Assembly: GCA_029262065.1 (NCBI GenBank)
Contig: JAJDAC010000032.1
Coordinates: 1-44,392 of the forward strand
Direction of reading: 5' to 3'
From: Candidatus Krumholzibacteriota bacterium
GTDB taxonomy: Bacteria > Krumholzibacteriota > Krumholzibacteriia > JAJRXK01
DNA length: 44,392 bases
Below are positions 15,629 through 26,700 of this stretch, in pieces. The notes under the pieces are model-generated. The model saw only the letters and a program-made list of their open reading frames with translations. It ran no database searches and had not been told where the DNA came from. Each line of letters begins with the position of its first letter. The stretch's first letter is position 1. A program made the translations under genes and the position numbers.

Positions 15629-16480
15629 CTACTTGGACAGCCGCGGGCAACCTGTGAATTCGTCGCACGGCCCAGGCGGGGCGACGGTGGGCGTGGACGG
15701 CGTGGTCACGTCGAACTGAAATGTCCGTACCGTCTGGCTGCTGACTTCGGTGACTTCGAGGGTCACGGTGTAGGTCTGATCGGGCACGGTGAACCGGTGC
15801 ACCGGATTGTCGTCATGGAGGATTTCGGTGTCGTCGCCCATATCCCAACGCCAGGTGTATTGTTCGGTGAGACCGCTGATGATGCATGGCGTTTCGAGGT
15901 GGCCCAGCACCGGCAGATCGAACCCAGCGAACGTAACCACGTCGTCGGCACAGTCTTCGCCGGTGTCATTGGGGTCGGTCACGTTGTAGCCCAAGCAGAA
16001 TTCGCCGGCCTCGGCGGTGATCGATAGGACATCTACACTGGTTCCCACGTCGCCGACGATCACGCGTTTCTCGGCCGTGGCCTCGTCGCCGTCGTTGTCA
16101 GTAACGCGCAGCGTCACCAGGTAGCCCTCGGCCGGGCTGGCCTCGGTGTACACGTGCGCGCCGGTCACGATGTTGGTGATCTGGGTGCCGTCGCCCATGT
16201 CCCAGGTCCAGTTCAGCGGCGTGTTTGCGCCGGTAAGTTCGGGCACCCGGTTGCCGCCGGTGGCTCGCCCGAAGAACCGGACCTCAAGCTGCTTACCGTT
16301 GCCCACATCACGTAGGGCCTCACAGTCGGGATCGACCTCGAACTTCGAGATCGAAGGGGACGTGTCTTCTTCACACGCCGTGAGCCCCAGGGCCCACACC
16401 ATGGTGAACACCGCAGCCCAGGTTGGCGCGGATGCACCCAGCCGTCGCCACCAGCGACGTTCGGGAAAACTTGAAGGCAT
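15629..16480 (-). CDS. PKD-domain lipoprotein of unknown function
   Basis: A predicted secreted lipoprotein. From ATG 16480 (GGAG about 10 bases upstream on this strand) the N-terminus has a basic start (ERRWWRRLG), a hydrophobic core and the lipobox GLTAC. Two PKD-type beta-sandwich repeats follow. The first has LNWTWDMGDGTQITN and LVTLRVTDNDGDEATAE, the second YTWRWDMGDDTEILH and YTVTLEVTEV. Several Cys residues in the mature part could form disulfides. PKD domains usually mediate surface or carbohydrate/protein contacts, but no catalytic domain is present. The protein is 283 residues and ends with a Pro/Cys-rich tail. It has its own promoter and is downstream of, but separate from, the lpt permease operon. 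Its function is not known. Confidence 0.8.
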   Translation of the reverse strand: MPSSFPERRWWRRLGASAPTWAAVFTMVWALGLTACEEDTSPSISKFEVDPDCEALRDVGNGKQLEVRFFGRATGGNRVPELTGANTPLNWTWDMGDGTQITNIVTGAHVYTEASPAEGYLVTLRVTDNDGDEATAEKRVIVGDVGTSVDVLSITAEAGEFCLGYNVTDPNDTGEDCADDVVTFAGFDLPVLGHLETPCIISGLTEQYTWRWDMGDDTEILHDDNPVHRFTVPDQTYTVTLEVTEVSSQTVRTFQFDVTTPSTPTVAPPGPCDEFTGCPRLSK

Positions 16481-16527
16481 GAAATTGTATCTCCGGTGGG
16501 GTGAACGGGGTCCGCGAACGCAACATG

Positions 16528-16557
16528 AAGCTAACAGAGAGCTTGCGCAAGGGGCAA
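16528..16557 (-). promoter_or_regulatory. Putative promoter of the PKD lipoprotein gene
   Basis: On the minus strand, TTGCCC (16557-16552), 18 bases, TAGCTT (16533-16528), giving a start near 16521 and a leader of about 40 bases. It has the same hexamer pair style as the metK and rpsO promoters. An A/T-rich stretch (16600-16615) lies upstream, just after the lptG stop. Confidence 0.5.
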
Positions 16558-16617
16558 GGGCGAATCGCACGGGGGGCTCGATCCGTTGTCGCTATAACCA
16601 TCATTTTTTTCAATACC

Positions 16618-17694
16618 TTAACGGCCGGCCCGCGCGAACATGACCAAGGCGGCGGTTCCGTAAAGCATGTTTCCACTCCAGGCCGAAACCCAGATGGGGA
16701 TCGCTCCGTTCTTGCCCAGCTGTAGGCCGAAGTTCATCAGCAGGTAGTACACGAAGGCCAATCCCACCGTCAGGCCGAAGCCGGCCCACAGCGTGGTTCG
16801 TTGTCGGCCCGCGCCCAGAGCCAGCCCCAGGAGCACGAATATCAGGTTCACCAGGGGGAAGCTCACCTTGTGAGCCAACGCGGCCAGGTAGGGCGTGGGG
16901 TCGCCGCCTGACCGTCGCACCCAGCCGGAGAAGCGGCGCAGCTCCTTGTAGCTCATTTCGTCCGGTTCCACCTGGCGTCGCGAAAAGTCCTTGGGTACAT
17001 CCACGGGCGGCTCCAGCTCGCGCTGGACGAACGATTGGACGTGTTCACCGTCGTCACGGAACTGACGGATGGCGCCGTTCGTGAACACCCAGTGATCCTC
17101 TTGCCATACCGCCTTCTCGGCGTCGATTCTCTGGACCATGGTGCTGTCGTTGAACGTCTGCACCGAGACGCCTTCAAGCGTCGGCGGGCGAGCGCGAAAG
17201 TATTTCACCACGTACACGCGGCCCGCTTCGCCGATGTAACTGAAGTTGCGCTTGCTCTTCAGGTCTTCGCGGGCACGGCCCTCGATCTCGTACTTGAACA
17301 CGTCGGTTTGTCGGGCGTTGGCCTCGGGTACCACGGTCTCGCGAAAGACCAGGGCCACCACCGATGCGAAGAGTCCGAATATCAGGATGGAGCGGCCGAC
17401 TCGGGGCAGGCTCAGGCCAGCCGACAGGATGGCCGCGTACTCGTTGTTCTTGCTGAGCACGCCCATGGTGAACAGGCTGGCCAACAACACCGAAACCGGA
17501 AACACCAGATCGATGATCATGGGTAGCTGATAGAAATAGTAGCGCGCGATCGAAAACGTCGTGGCGTTGTCGTCGAGGAAGTCATCGAGGTGATCGAACA
17601 GGTCCACCAACAGGAAAATGGAGATGAACGCCAACATCGACCAGCCCAGCGAGCGGATGAACGCGAAGAAGACGTGGCGGTCGATCAAGGTCAT
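16618..17694 (-). CDS. lptG: LPS export permease LptG (YjgP/YjgQ family)
   Basis: An inner-membrane permease of the LptB2FG exporter. Of the three tandem YjgP/YjgQ genes this is the LptG-like one: about 358 residues, with TLIDRHVFFAFIRSLGWSML at the N-terminus, a second membrane block containing FPVSVLLASLFTMGVLSKNN, a central periplasmic beta domain (VYVVKYFRARPPTLEGVSVQ), and C-terminal helices with HKVSFPLVNLIFVLLGLALG. ATG 17694 overlaps the stop of the upstream lptF-like gene by four bases (ATGA on the minus strand). The longer open frame to 17814 is overlap. ATPase (lptB) and bridge protein (lptC) genes are at 4502-5802. Confidence 0.9.
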   Translation of the reverse strand: MTLIDRHVFFAFIRSLGWSMLAFISIFLLVDLFDHLDDFLDDNATTFSIARYYFYQLPMIIDLVFPVSVLLASLFTMGVLSKNNEYAAILSAGLSLPRVGRSILIFGLFASVVALVFRETVVPEANARQTDVFKYEIEGRAREDLKSKRNFSYIGEAGRVYVVKYFRARPPTLEGVSVQTFNDSTMVQRIDAEKAVWQEDHWVFTNGAIRQFRDDGEHVQSFVQRELEPPVDVPKDFSRRQVEPDEMSYKELRRFSGWVRRSGGDPTPYLAALAHKVSFPLVNLIFVLLGLALGAGRQRTTLWAGFGLTVGLAFVYYLLMNFGLQLGKNGAIPIWVSAWSGNMLYGTAALVMFARAGR

Positions 17695-19043
17695 GGGCGT
17701 TCGCCAAGAAGCCGTCGCGGCTTCAGGTCCGAGAGGGTGAACACGCGGGTTTCTTGCGAGGATTGGTACATCAGCAACAACCCGGCGGTTCCGAGCAACA
17801 GGTTCGCAGCCCACATGGACACCCAGGGCTCCACCAGGCCCCGGTCGGAGAGCTTCTCGCCGCCGGTCAGGAACAGATAGTAGAGGAGAAAAGTGGCCAG
17901 TGACATCCCAATCGATACACCCTTGCCTCCGCGTGACGTGGCAATGGACAGCGGCACTCCCAACAACACGAAGACGATGCAGGCGATCGGGATCGAGAAC
18001 TTCTTGTGGAATTCCACGCCGAACTCGTTGGCCGCCACACGATGGTTGTGCGTTACCGCGGTCAGCAGGCCGAGGGCCCGAGCCTGCTGTTCCAGGTTGC
18101 TCAGGATGGCGCGGTACTCCGAGACCGCGGTGCGTCCAGGCTGAGCTAGGGACGGCAGGGAGACCTTATCGTAGACCGGGACGACCACTTCGCCCAGGAT
18201 CGTCAGCGCCGCCGATTGCTCGCCCTGGATCTCCTTCAGCTTTTTTCGCCGGGCATCCATGAGTTCGAGCACGTCCATTTCCCGTTCGCTTCGTTTCACG
18301 TTGAGGGCGGCGGTTTCGGGTCCGACGTCGATCGTGAAGCTCTGTCGTTCAAAGTCGGTCAGGTGGTACTTCGCCGGCTCGTTGGGGTCGGGCATGGCGT
18401 GGTGTTGCCCGTTGAACAGGTCCAGATGGATCTGATCGGCGGCGGTCGTGCTCAGTATCCCGTACTCGGCCACGATCACATCGGGGGCGGGGTCGCCCTT
18501 CTGCTCGCGCTGGTAGAGGATGACGTCGTCGATCCGACCCGTATCGTCGTCTTTCTCCCGCATGAACACCGTGAAGTGATCGTTGATCTCGGCAAACGTG
18601 TTTTCGCTGATCGTGAGCGCCGGTCGCATCCGATGGATCTCGATCAGGAGTGAGCGAAGGCGATGATTGCTTTCGGGTAGCACGAAGTGGTTGTAGGCCA
18701 TCATGCCTACCGCGATCAGCATGCCCGTGCATAGAAGTGGCGCGGCGATGCGGTACAGGCTCATGCCGGTCGCCTTGAGTGCGGTGATTTCGTTGTCGGC
18801 GGCCATGTGTCCCACCGCCATCAGGGTGCCCACCAGCATGGCCATGGGAATTGATAGCGCGAACGTGTGCCCCAGACTCAGCCACAGGACCTCCAGCGCC
18901 ATCACCGCGGGAATTCCCTTTTCCAGGAACAGGAAGATGTAGGTCTGCAGGACGTCAATCAGCAGGAGGAAGGTGGTGACGGATAGACCAAAGAAGAAGG
19001 GCGGGAAGAAGGTTCGAATGAGGTGGCGGGAAACGAGGCTCAT
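17691..19043 (-). CDS. lptF: LptF-like LPS export permease, copy 2
   Basis: A YjgP/YjgQ permease with SRHLIRTFFPPFFFGLSVTT at the N-terminus, GHTFALSIPMAMLVGTLMA and DNEITALKATGMSLYRIA in the first membrane block, and KKFSIPIACIVFVLLGVPLS and GGKGVSIGMSLATFLLYYLF in the last. At 450 residues it is much longer than E. coli LptF (366). The extra length is in the periplasmic part and includes a charged, helix-prone stretch at about residues 245-300 (KRSEREMDVLELMDARRKK onward). It is a close paralogue of the gene immediately upstream, with long identical blocks, and is translationally coupled to lptG. Whether it forms a separate exporter or replaces the other copy cannot be told from sequence. 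Confidence 0.9.
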   Translation of the reverse strand: MSLVSRHLIRTFFPPFFFGLSVTTFLLLIDVLQTYIFLFLEKGIPAVMALEVLWLSLGHTFALSIPMAMLVGTLMAVGHMAADNEITALKATGMSLYRIAAPLLCTGMLIAVGMMAYNHFVLPESNHRLRSLLIEIHRMRPALTISENTFAEINDHFTVFMREKDDDTGRIDDVILYQREQKGDPAPDVIVAEYGILSTTAADQIHLDLFNGQHHAMPDPNEPAKYHLTDFERQSFTIDVGPETAALNVKRSEREMDVLELMDARRKKLKEIQGEQSAALTILGEVVVPVYDKVSLPSLAQPGRTAVSEYRAILSNLEQQARALGLLTAVTHNHRVAANEFGVEFHKKFSIPIACIVFVLLGVPLSIATSRGGKGVSIGMSLATFLLYYLFLTGGEKLSDRGLVEPWVSMWAANLLLGTAGLLLMYQSSQETRVFTLSDLKPRRLLGERP

Positions 19044-19058
19044 GCGGTCCTCAGGCGG

Positions 19059-20453
19059 TCACTGGGTGTCCGTCGCCGGAACGGGATCTTGCGGTTCGCG
19101 CGGGCCACGGCGGAACGGCCACAGCCCGCGAAGGCTCGAGAGCGTAACCACCCGAGTCTCCTGCACCGACTGATACAGCAGGAACAGCCCCGACACGCCC
19201 AGGATGACATTGGCGGCCCACATCGATATCCAGGGCTCAAGCAGGCCACGATCGGACAGCTTCTCGCCGCCGGTCAGGAACAGGTAGTACACCAGGAACG
19301 TGGCCAGTGACATCCCCATGGACACGCCCTTGCCACCGCGCGCGGTGACGATGGACAGCGGCACTCCAAGCAGCACGAACACGATGCAAGCCACCGGGAT
19401 CGAGAACTTCTTGTGCAATTCCACGCCGAACTTGTTCGCGGCGACGCGGTAGTTCTCCACCACCGAGAACTTCACGTCGACCGATCGGGCGTGCCGCTCC
19501 ACCTTGTTCAGAATGGCGCGGTACTCCGAAACGGCCGTGCGCCCCGGCGGTGGCTCGGGCCGGTTGTCGGTAATCTCATCGTAGGCGGGCAACACCACCT
19601 CGCGCAGGATCGACAGGGCGGTAGCTCGCTCTTCGTTCATTTCGCCGATCTTCTCGGCCCGCGTGGCTTTCAGCTGCGACACGTTCATTTCCCGTTCGCC
19701 GCGCCTCACGCTGGCGGCTGGACTGTCGGGGCCCGTATCGATCGTGAACGTCTGCCGGCGGAAGTCGGTCAGGTGGTACTTCATGGGCTCGGTTGGGTCG
19801 GGCATGGAATGGTATTGACCATTGAACAGGTCCAGCTCGATGCGGTCGGTCGCGGTGCTGCGCAACATGCCGTACTCGGCCACGATGACGTCGGGAGCGG
19901 GATCACCCCGTTCCTCCCGCTTGTACAGGACTACATCGTCGATGCGCCCCGATTTGTCGTCCTTGGCCCGCATGAACACCGTGTAGTGCTCGTTGATCTC
20001 GGCGAAGGTGTTTTCCTTGATCGTCAGCGCCGGCCGCATGCGGTGGATTTCGGTCAGCAGGTTTCGTAGTCGATGGTTGCTTACCGGCAGCACGAAGTTG
20101 TTGTAGGCCATCATTCCAAGCGCAATCAGGGTGCCGGCGATCAGCAGCGGGCGGGCGATGCGGTACAGGCTCACGCCGGCGGCCTTCATGGCGGTGATCT
20201 CGTTGTCCGACGCCAGGTGCCCCATGGACATGAGCGTTCCGACCAGCACGGCCATTGGAATGGATAATGCAAAAGTGTGCCCGAGGCTGAGAAACAACAC
20301 CTCCGTCGCCACCCCAATGTGTATGCCCTTCTCCAAGAACAGATTGATGTAGCGCTCCAGTACATCGATCATCAGCAGGAAGGTCGTGACCGACAAACCG
20401 AAGAAGAAGGGCGGGATGAAAGTCCCGATGAGATGGCGTGGAATGAGTTTCAT
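19059..20453 (-). CDS. lptF: LptF-like LPS export permease, copy 1
   Basis: First gene of the minus-strand permease operon, 464 residues. It aligns end to end with the next gene: SLGHTFALSIPMAVLVGTLM, SDNEITAMKAAGVSLYRIA, LTIKENTFAEINEHYTVFMR, GDPAPDVIVAEYGML, FHKKFS-like LHKKFSIPVACIVFVLLGVP and SLATFLVYYLFLTGGEKLSD all recur with few changes. The periplasmic insert (RRGEREMNVSQLKATRAEK onward) and the C-terminal tail are the most divergent parts. The tail here ends in a Pro- and Arg-rich stretch. ATG 20453 has no strong Shine-Dalgarno. The intergenic gap to copy 2 is only 15 bases. It is divergent from sprA. Confidence 0.9.
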   Translation of the reverse strand: MKLIPRHLIGTFIPPFFFGLSVTTFLLMIDVLERYINLFLEKGIHIGVATEVLFLSLGHTFALSIPMAVLVGTLMSMGHLASDNEITAMKAAGVSLYRIARPLLIAGTLIALGMMAYNNFVLPVSNHRLRNLLTEIHRMRPALTIKENTFAEINEHYTVFMRAKDDKSGRIDDVVLYKREERGDPAPDVIVAEYGMLRSTATDRIELDLFNGQYHSMPDPTEPMKYHLTDFRRQTFTIDTGPDSPAASVRRGEREMNVSQLKATRAEKIGEMNEERATALSILREVVLPAYDEITDNRPEPPPGRTAVSEYRAILNKVERHARSVDVKFSVVENYRVAANKFGVELHKKFSIPVACIVFVLLGVPLSIVTARGGKGVSMGMSLATFLVYYLFLTGGEKLSDRGLLEPWISMWAANVILGVSGLFLLYQSVQETRVVTLSSLRGLWPFRRGPREPQDPVPATDTQ

Positions 20454-20745
20454 TCGTTCAAATACGGCGTTTCTGGTCAGGCGAGAGGGTGAGCGGCCAG
20501 TCTAGGTCCGGCGCTCTTTTTCTAACAGCCCATACTTAGGGTACGCCCCTTGTGGGGTTGCGTTCCCGGCTTCTCGGGGTTCGGTCGGCCGCCTTTCAGG
20601 CCGCGGTTGGGTGCGGTGCAGTGACCCACGGAGTGGTCACTTGTTGTCTCGTAAATGAGACAGTTCGGGGGGTCGGGCTCGGCGTGGTGGTGGCTTGCTT
20701 GAAGTCACCTCCCTGGGCTCTTGGAAGGAACGGGACGATCCGGGT
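20454..20745. promoter_or_regulatory. Divergent control region between the lpt permease operon and sprA
   Basis: These 292 bases contain no credible gene. An inverted repeat TGTCTC (20645-20650), 6 bases, GAGACA (20657-20662) sits about 85 bases before the sprA start and could be an operator or a small leader hairpin. A T-rich patch lies at 20515-20525. I found no convincing -35/-10 pair on either strand, although promoters for both operons must lie here or nearby. Confidence 0.4.
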
Positions 20746-23700
20746 GTGCGAACTCCAGCGCGGCTAGGTTTACTCATCTTGGCGCTCTCGCTCCTTTCGT
20801 CCGTAGCGGCGAACGGCGAGACCCTCGTACGACCGCGACTGCCTCAAGACGACCTTCTTCTCGATCTCATTCTCCGTACCACCGACGACCCCGACGTTCT
20901 GACTGCGCGTCAGAGTGCCCTGCGTCAAAAGCTGATCGAAGCGGGGGTGGATCCCCGGGGTGAGCGACGGCGCATCACGCTGCAGACGCTCCTGGAACAC
21001 CAGTTCAATAGCCGCGCCGGCTACGAGCCCTCGGCGCCGGCTCGGCAGCAGGATGTGGTCGAGGCCGATTGGCCGGCGGGGCTGGTGCACCGTTTCCGCT
21101 ACCCGATGTCGCACCTCTTTTTCACCGACGTGGACAGCAATAGGGTGGGCATTGCATTCAAGCAGGCCCGCGACATGGCCGACTCCTCGCTATCGGTCGA
21201 TCTGACCTCGGTCGACGCGTGGATCCGGAGCGCGTCGGCCATCGGCCTACGCAGCCAGTGGCGCACCCAGCTCAAGAATCGCCAGAGTAGCCAGGATCAG
21301 CGCCGTGACCTGCTGAACTTCACTCTGCCCATCCGACTGCCGCGCACGCTCGAACGCATCATTGGGCGCGGCGACGCCACCAACATCCGTATCAGCGGGC
21401 AGGAGACCATCTCGATCAGTGGCGAGTCGACCGTGCGCGACGATTCGTTCCTGGGCAACGAGATCAACCAAAGCCGTAGCTTGTTTCCCAGCTTGGAGAT
21501 GAAACAGTCGCTTCGGGTCTCGCTCGATGGTCAGGTGGGCGAGAAGATCAAGGTCACGGTAACCCACGACAGTGAGGCCATCGGCACCGAGTCGACTGAG
21601 GTAAAGCTGGCCTTTGAGGGCGACGAGGACGACATCATCCAGGTGATCCGCGCCGGCAACATCGACGTGACGTTGCCGGGCTCGCGGCTACTGGGCGTGC
21701 GGGCCAGCCAGGGCGGTCTGTTCGGTATCAAGATCGAGGGTGCGGTGGGTCGCCTGGAGTACGTACTGGTGACCAGCAAGGAACAGAGTCAGCAGAACCG
21801 GGCCACGTTCAACCAGTCGGGGGGGTCGGCGCAGGAATTCCGGATTTCGTCGGTGGACTACATCCGCAACAAGTTCTTTCGACTGACGGCCCCGGTCCCG
21901 TTCTTCTTTCGCGATGAAAACCTGGCCGACCAAAGCGGGCTGTGGTTGACGCCCGTGGAGCAGGGGGGGCTGGGTTATCGGATCGATCCGGACACGGTGG
22001 AACTCTACCGTAGTGATCGCAGCGGGGGCACCTTCGACGAAAACACGGTGGGATGGGGAATTGCCTTCGTCGACCGAACCGGTCGCGGCTTCGGGGCCGA
22101 GAACAACCCCGATGGTGTACCCGCGGTGGGTACCCCTGGACTCGCATCGGAACGATGGCGGCGTCTGGAGCGCAATTCCGATTGGGATGTGCTCGTGCAG
22201 GGTGACGGCACGATCATCGGCTTCGAACTGTTGACGAACATCGACGACCGTCTCGACATCCTGGCGTGTTCCTACAATATCGTCGATGCCAACGGCGTCA
22301 TCGTGAAGCAGGTGGGGCGCGCCGCGTTCGATAGCGATCCCCAGATTCCCAACCAGTACTCCCTGGGGGCCGAGGACCAGGAAGTGTATTTCTTCAAGAT
22401 GCTCAAGCCTCGCGATCAGGAAGCTCCGTTTGCTCCGCCGGACAGAGTCGAGGGCGAGTTCGATATCACGTGGGAATACATGTTCCGAAACTTCTACGAC
22501 CTGAAGGGAAGTGACATCGACCAGGGCACCTTTCAGATGCGGATCGAACGTTCTCTTCAGGCCCTGGAGAATCCCGAGTTCGATACCGAGAATGGCAATT
22601 CGGGTCCACTGGGATTCATTCCGTGGATTCAGACGTTTGGGCTGGATCAGCTGGATCTGACCGGCGCGCAGAACTCCGAACCCGATGGGCAGCCCGACGT
22701 TTTTGATCAGGTGTTGTTCAACCTGCAGCGCGGTTATGTACAGTTTCCTTCGCCCACGCCGTTCGACATGACGCAGGCAGAGCTCGATTTCTTCTCGGGC
22801 ATAAACGGATATGCGTTCCGCGTCGATCCCACCCCCATGGTCGAGGCGGACGACGACCTTCCGCTCAATACGCCCACCTTGTATCGGAATGTACTTACTT
22901 CACAGCAGCAGACCGATCTGCGTCGATTCGAACTGGTGGCCACGCACACGTCTACCAGCAGCCGTTTCCGGCTGAACGCGTTCAACATCAAGCAGGATTC
23001 CGAAGAGGTCACGCTGAACGGGCAGATACTGACGCGCGGCACGGACTACGACATCGACTACTTCTCCGGTGAGATCAATCTGACGGGCGCGGCCAATCGA
23101 CTGAATGCCCAGAGCAACATCAACATAACGTACGAGGTAGATCCCCTGTTCGGTGGCGGTCGTACCAGCCTGCATGGGATCTACCTGGGATACGATCTTG
23201 GACTCCGAAAGTCGATCACCACCACCTGGCTGTTGCAGAGCAAGCCCAATCCATCGAAGAAGCCTCGCCTGGGCGAAGAGCCCAGTCGTAACTGGGTCGG
23301 CAATGTCGCCACCAAGTTGGCGTTCTCGCCGGGCCTGCTGCGGCGCATGGTGAATCTACTGCCGTTGGTGGACTCGGAAGATCCCGCCAACGTCAATCTG
23401 GACGCGGAGCTGGCCGTGTCCGTTCCCAACCCCAATACGTTGGGCGATGCGTACCTGGAAGACTTCGAGGCCGCCGACGAGAGTATTACCATCCCCATGT
23501 CGCGTGATGGATGGTTCTGGTCGAGTATCCCGGCGATCTACGAAGAGGGGACCAGCGATCGCGCGTTCACACCGGCCGAGCGCGCCTACGCCGGTTGGCA
23601 CCGTCCCGTACCAGGCGTGAAGCGCGAGGAACTGAACCCGGATCTATCGGCGCAGGAGCGCCGCGACGTTCTTCCGTCGTTGGAGCTACGCGTTGAGTCG

Positions 23701-26700
23701 GGTGACCCCGTGCAGTGGCAACAAGGCGAGTTTGCCGGGATCATCCGTGGCTTCGGCGGCGAGCTGGATCTCAGCGAGTCGCAGTTCCTGGAATTCTGGG
23801 TCAACGATTTCACGGGCGATGGCAACGACCTTCTCGCGGCGCGTGAGGGTGTGATCCACTTCGATTTCGGCAACATCAACGAAGACTTCTGGTGGCCCAG
23901 AACCGACGACATCGACGCGGTAGACGGTTACGAGTTGCGCACCTGGCAGCGCGAAGATCGCGACAACGACAATCGGTTGGGCTCGCCGCAGGATCCCGAG
24001 ACCGGACTGTTCACCACCGAAGATACGGGCCTGGACGGCCTGATTGACGCGGCCGAAGGCGATCCTCAGTTCCCGCAGCGTCCCCGTCTGGGCAATGACC
24101 GGGCCGGCGACAATTTCGACTCCGAGGAGGAACCGTTTCCCGGGGCGGCACAGTTCCTCTACATCAACGGTACCGAGCTGAATCAGAAGCTCGATTCCGA
24201 GGATCTCAACCGCAATGGCGTGCTCGATCTGAGCGATGGGTACTTCACTCTCGAGTTCAAACTGGACGACATGGACGTGGTCCAACAGTTCGTGCAAGGC
24301 GATAGCCTGCGGTCATACCGCAAGGTGCGCCTGGACATGCGCAAGGCCGTGGCCGTGTCGGCCCAAACGGGTGATTCCTACGGATACCGGTCGGCCAACC
24401 CCGACCTGTCGCGTGTCCGCTATTTTCGCATGTGGTACGAAAATCCCGATGGGATTCAGCGGGCACGCGAACGCCGGTTCATCTTCACCGAAATGCGTTT
24501 CCTGGGCAGTCGCTGGATCGACGACGAGTTGCGGGATCTGAACGACAACATCCTGATGCGCACGGCGAGCGAGGACTTCAGCGTGGGCGTCCTCAACAAC
24601 AAGGACGACCAGGACGTCTACGTGCCCGCGGTGTTCCCCGACACGCGAAACAACGTGGCCGCGAAGGAACAGGCCCTGCAGCTCATCTACAACGATCTTC
24701 AGCCTGGGCACCAGATCCGTGTACGAAGACAGGTGCCTGGCCAAGGCCAGGATTTCAGCGTCTACGGCGAGTTGAATTTCTTCTGGCGAGCCCCACCCGA
24801 TGGCGGGCGGTGTGGGCCCGACGACGTTCCCTGTGCATTGGATCTCGAGCAACAGCAATTGGAACCGTTCTATTGGGTCGGTTCCGACAGCAACAACTAC
24901 TACGAGATTTCCTTCCCGTTCTCCGAGATGGATCTGTCTTCGGCGCTATGGCAGGAGTGCCGCGTTGACCTGGGAGAGATGACCAACGTCAAGGTGAACG
25001 GCGTGGAAGAGCCGCTGAGTCCAGGCAGCGGCGTCCTGGTGCGTCGCGGCGACGTGGTGGATCGACTCACGGGAGAGATCTACAACATCACCGTGCGTGG
25101 TCGACCAGACCTGCGTCGCGTGACCACCTACTATGCCGGCGTGCGCAACCCGTTCGGCGTGACGAGCGGTGGCGTACCCGTGGGTCGTCCCGTCACGGGC
25201 GAGGTCCTGTTCAATGAAATCCGACTGAAGGAAGTCGATCGCAACACCGGATTCGCCAAGCGCGTGGCCATGAATGCCAACGTCCCTGGCTTCGGTGACT
25301 TTGGCGTGGACTGGAGCGAAACCGACGGGGCGTTCCGTGGCTTGAATCAGCCGGTAGGAAGTCGGGCTCTGCGCCGCGATTGGAATGCCCGGGCCAGTTC
25401 GAGTCTGGAGCACTTCGTGCCCCTGTTTGGTCTGGAGGTTCCGTTCTCGCTCTCGACGCGGCGTAGCAAGACCCTGCCCGACTTTCTCACCCAGAGCGAC
25501 GTGGAGTTGTTGACCGACCTGGATCGTGACAACGAAAAATCCGAGGACAAGTCGGACACGTTCAACTTCCAGGTGAGAAAGCGGCCCGGCGAAAACAAGT
25601 GGCTGCAGTACACCCTCGACCGACTTTCCTACAGCCTCAGTGGCACCCGAAGTACGCGCGACACGCCGCGCCTCATGGAGAACCAGCGCAGTGCCAACAC
25701 CAAGGTGAACTACGACGTGCGGTTGGGTCGTGGCGCGACGGTGAAGATTCCCTTTACGAAGACCACCATTCGCTATCTGCCCAATCAGCTCACCCTGGGC
25801 ACCAATTGGCAGTACAACTTCACCGAGCGTACGGATCGCATTTCCACCAGCTCCGGATTTGAAGATCGCGTGCAACCGGCCCAGGAGGTGAGGACCAACA
25901 ACAACACCATGACGCTCAGCTACAACCCGGTGCAGAACATCCGCACCAGCTACAGCTCCACGTCGAATCGAGATATCCAGACGCAGCGCGAAGATCGTCT
26001 TCGGTTGCTGGGGCTCGATTGGGGTTCGGAGAAGCGATTCAGCGAGCGCGTGAGTGTGAACTACACGCCGGACATTGGCCTCATCAAGTGGCTCGAGCCC
26101 GACGTTACCTACAGCGCAACCTACTCCGAGGATCGTCAGCCGCGCCGGCAATCCTACGCCGGGCTGTTCGATGAGGATGGCCTCGAACCGATCGAGATCG
26201 ACGGCGTACAGGACGGGTTCGTCGGTATAGAGGGTGACGTGCGACACGTCAGCAACAGCAACGATCTGAGTTTGCGGGGAAAGATCAACCTCGTGGGCTG
26301 GCTCAAGCGGTGGTCTGACAATCGGGCGCGGAATCAGCCGCCGCCAACTACCCGTCCCGTCACGCCCCCGGGCCGGGCTCGCCCGCGCGGCGTGGTACCC
26401 CCGGTAGTCGCGCCGACGGATACGACGTCGACTGCGGAGCTGGAGGACCTGGCGCAAGGCGAAGAAGAGGACGACGCCAGTTTCCAATTGCGGGTGCGAC
26501 AGCAACTGCGCGAACGGGCGCTGCAGGCACGGGAACGATCGGCTGACGAGCCCGGCGGAGGCGTGGTGCTTCCGGACGCCTTGGCGCAGGACCAGGATCC
26601 TGCAGAGCAAGCCGAAGACGAACGAGGCCGGGACGAAGAGGAAGACGGTGAGGCCGATGACTCGGCCGATGGTGAGGTGGACAGCGAGGCCGGCGAAGTC

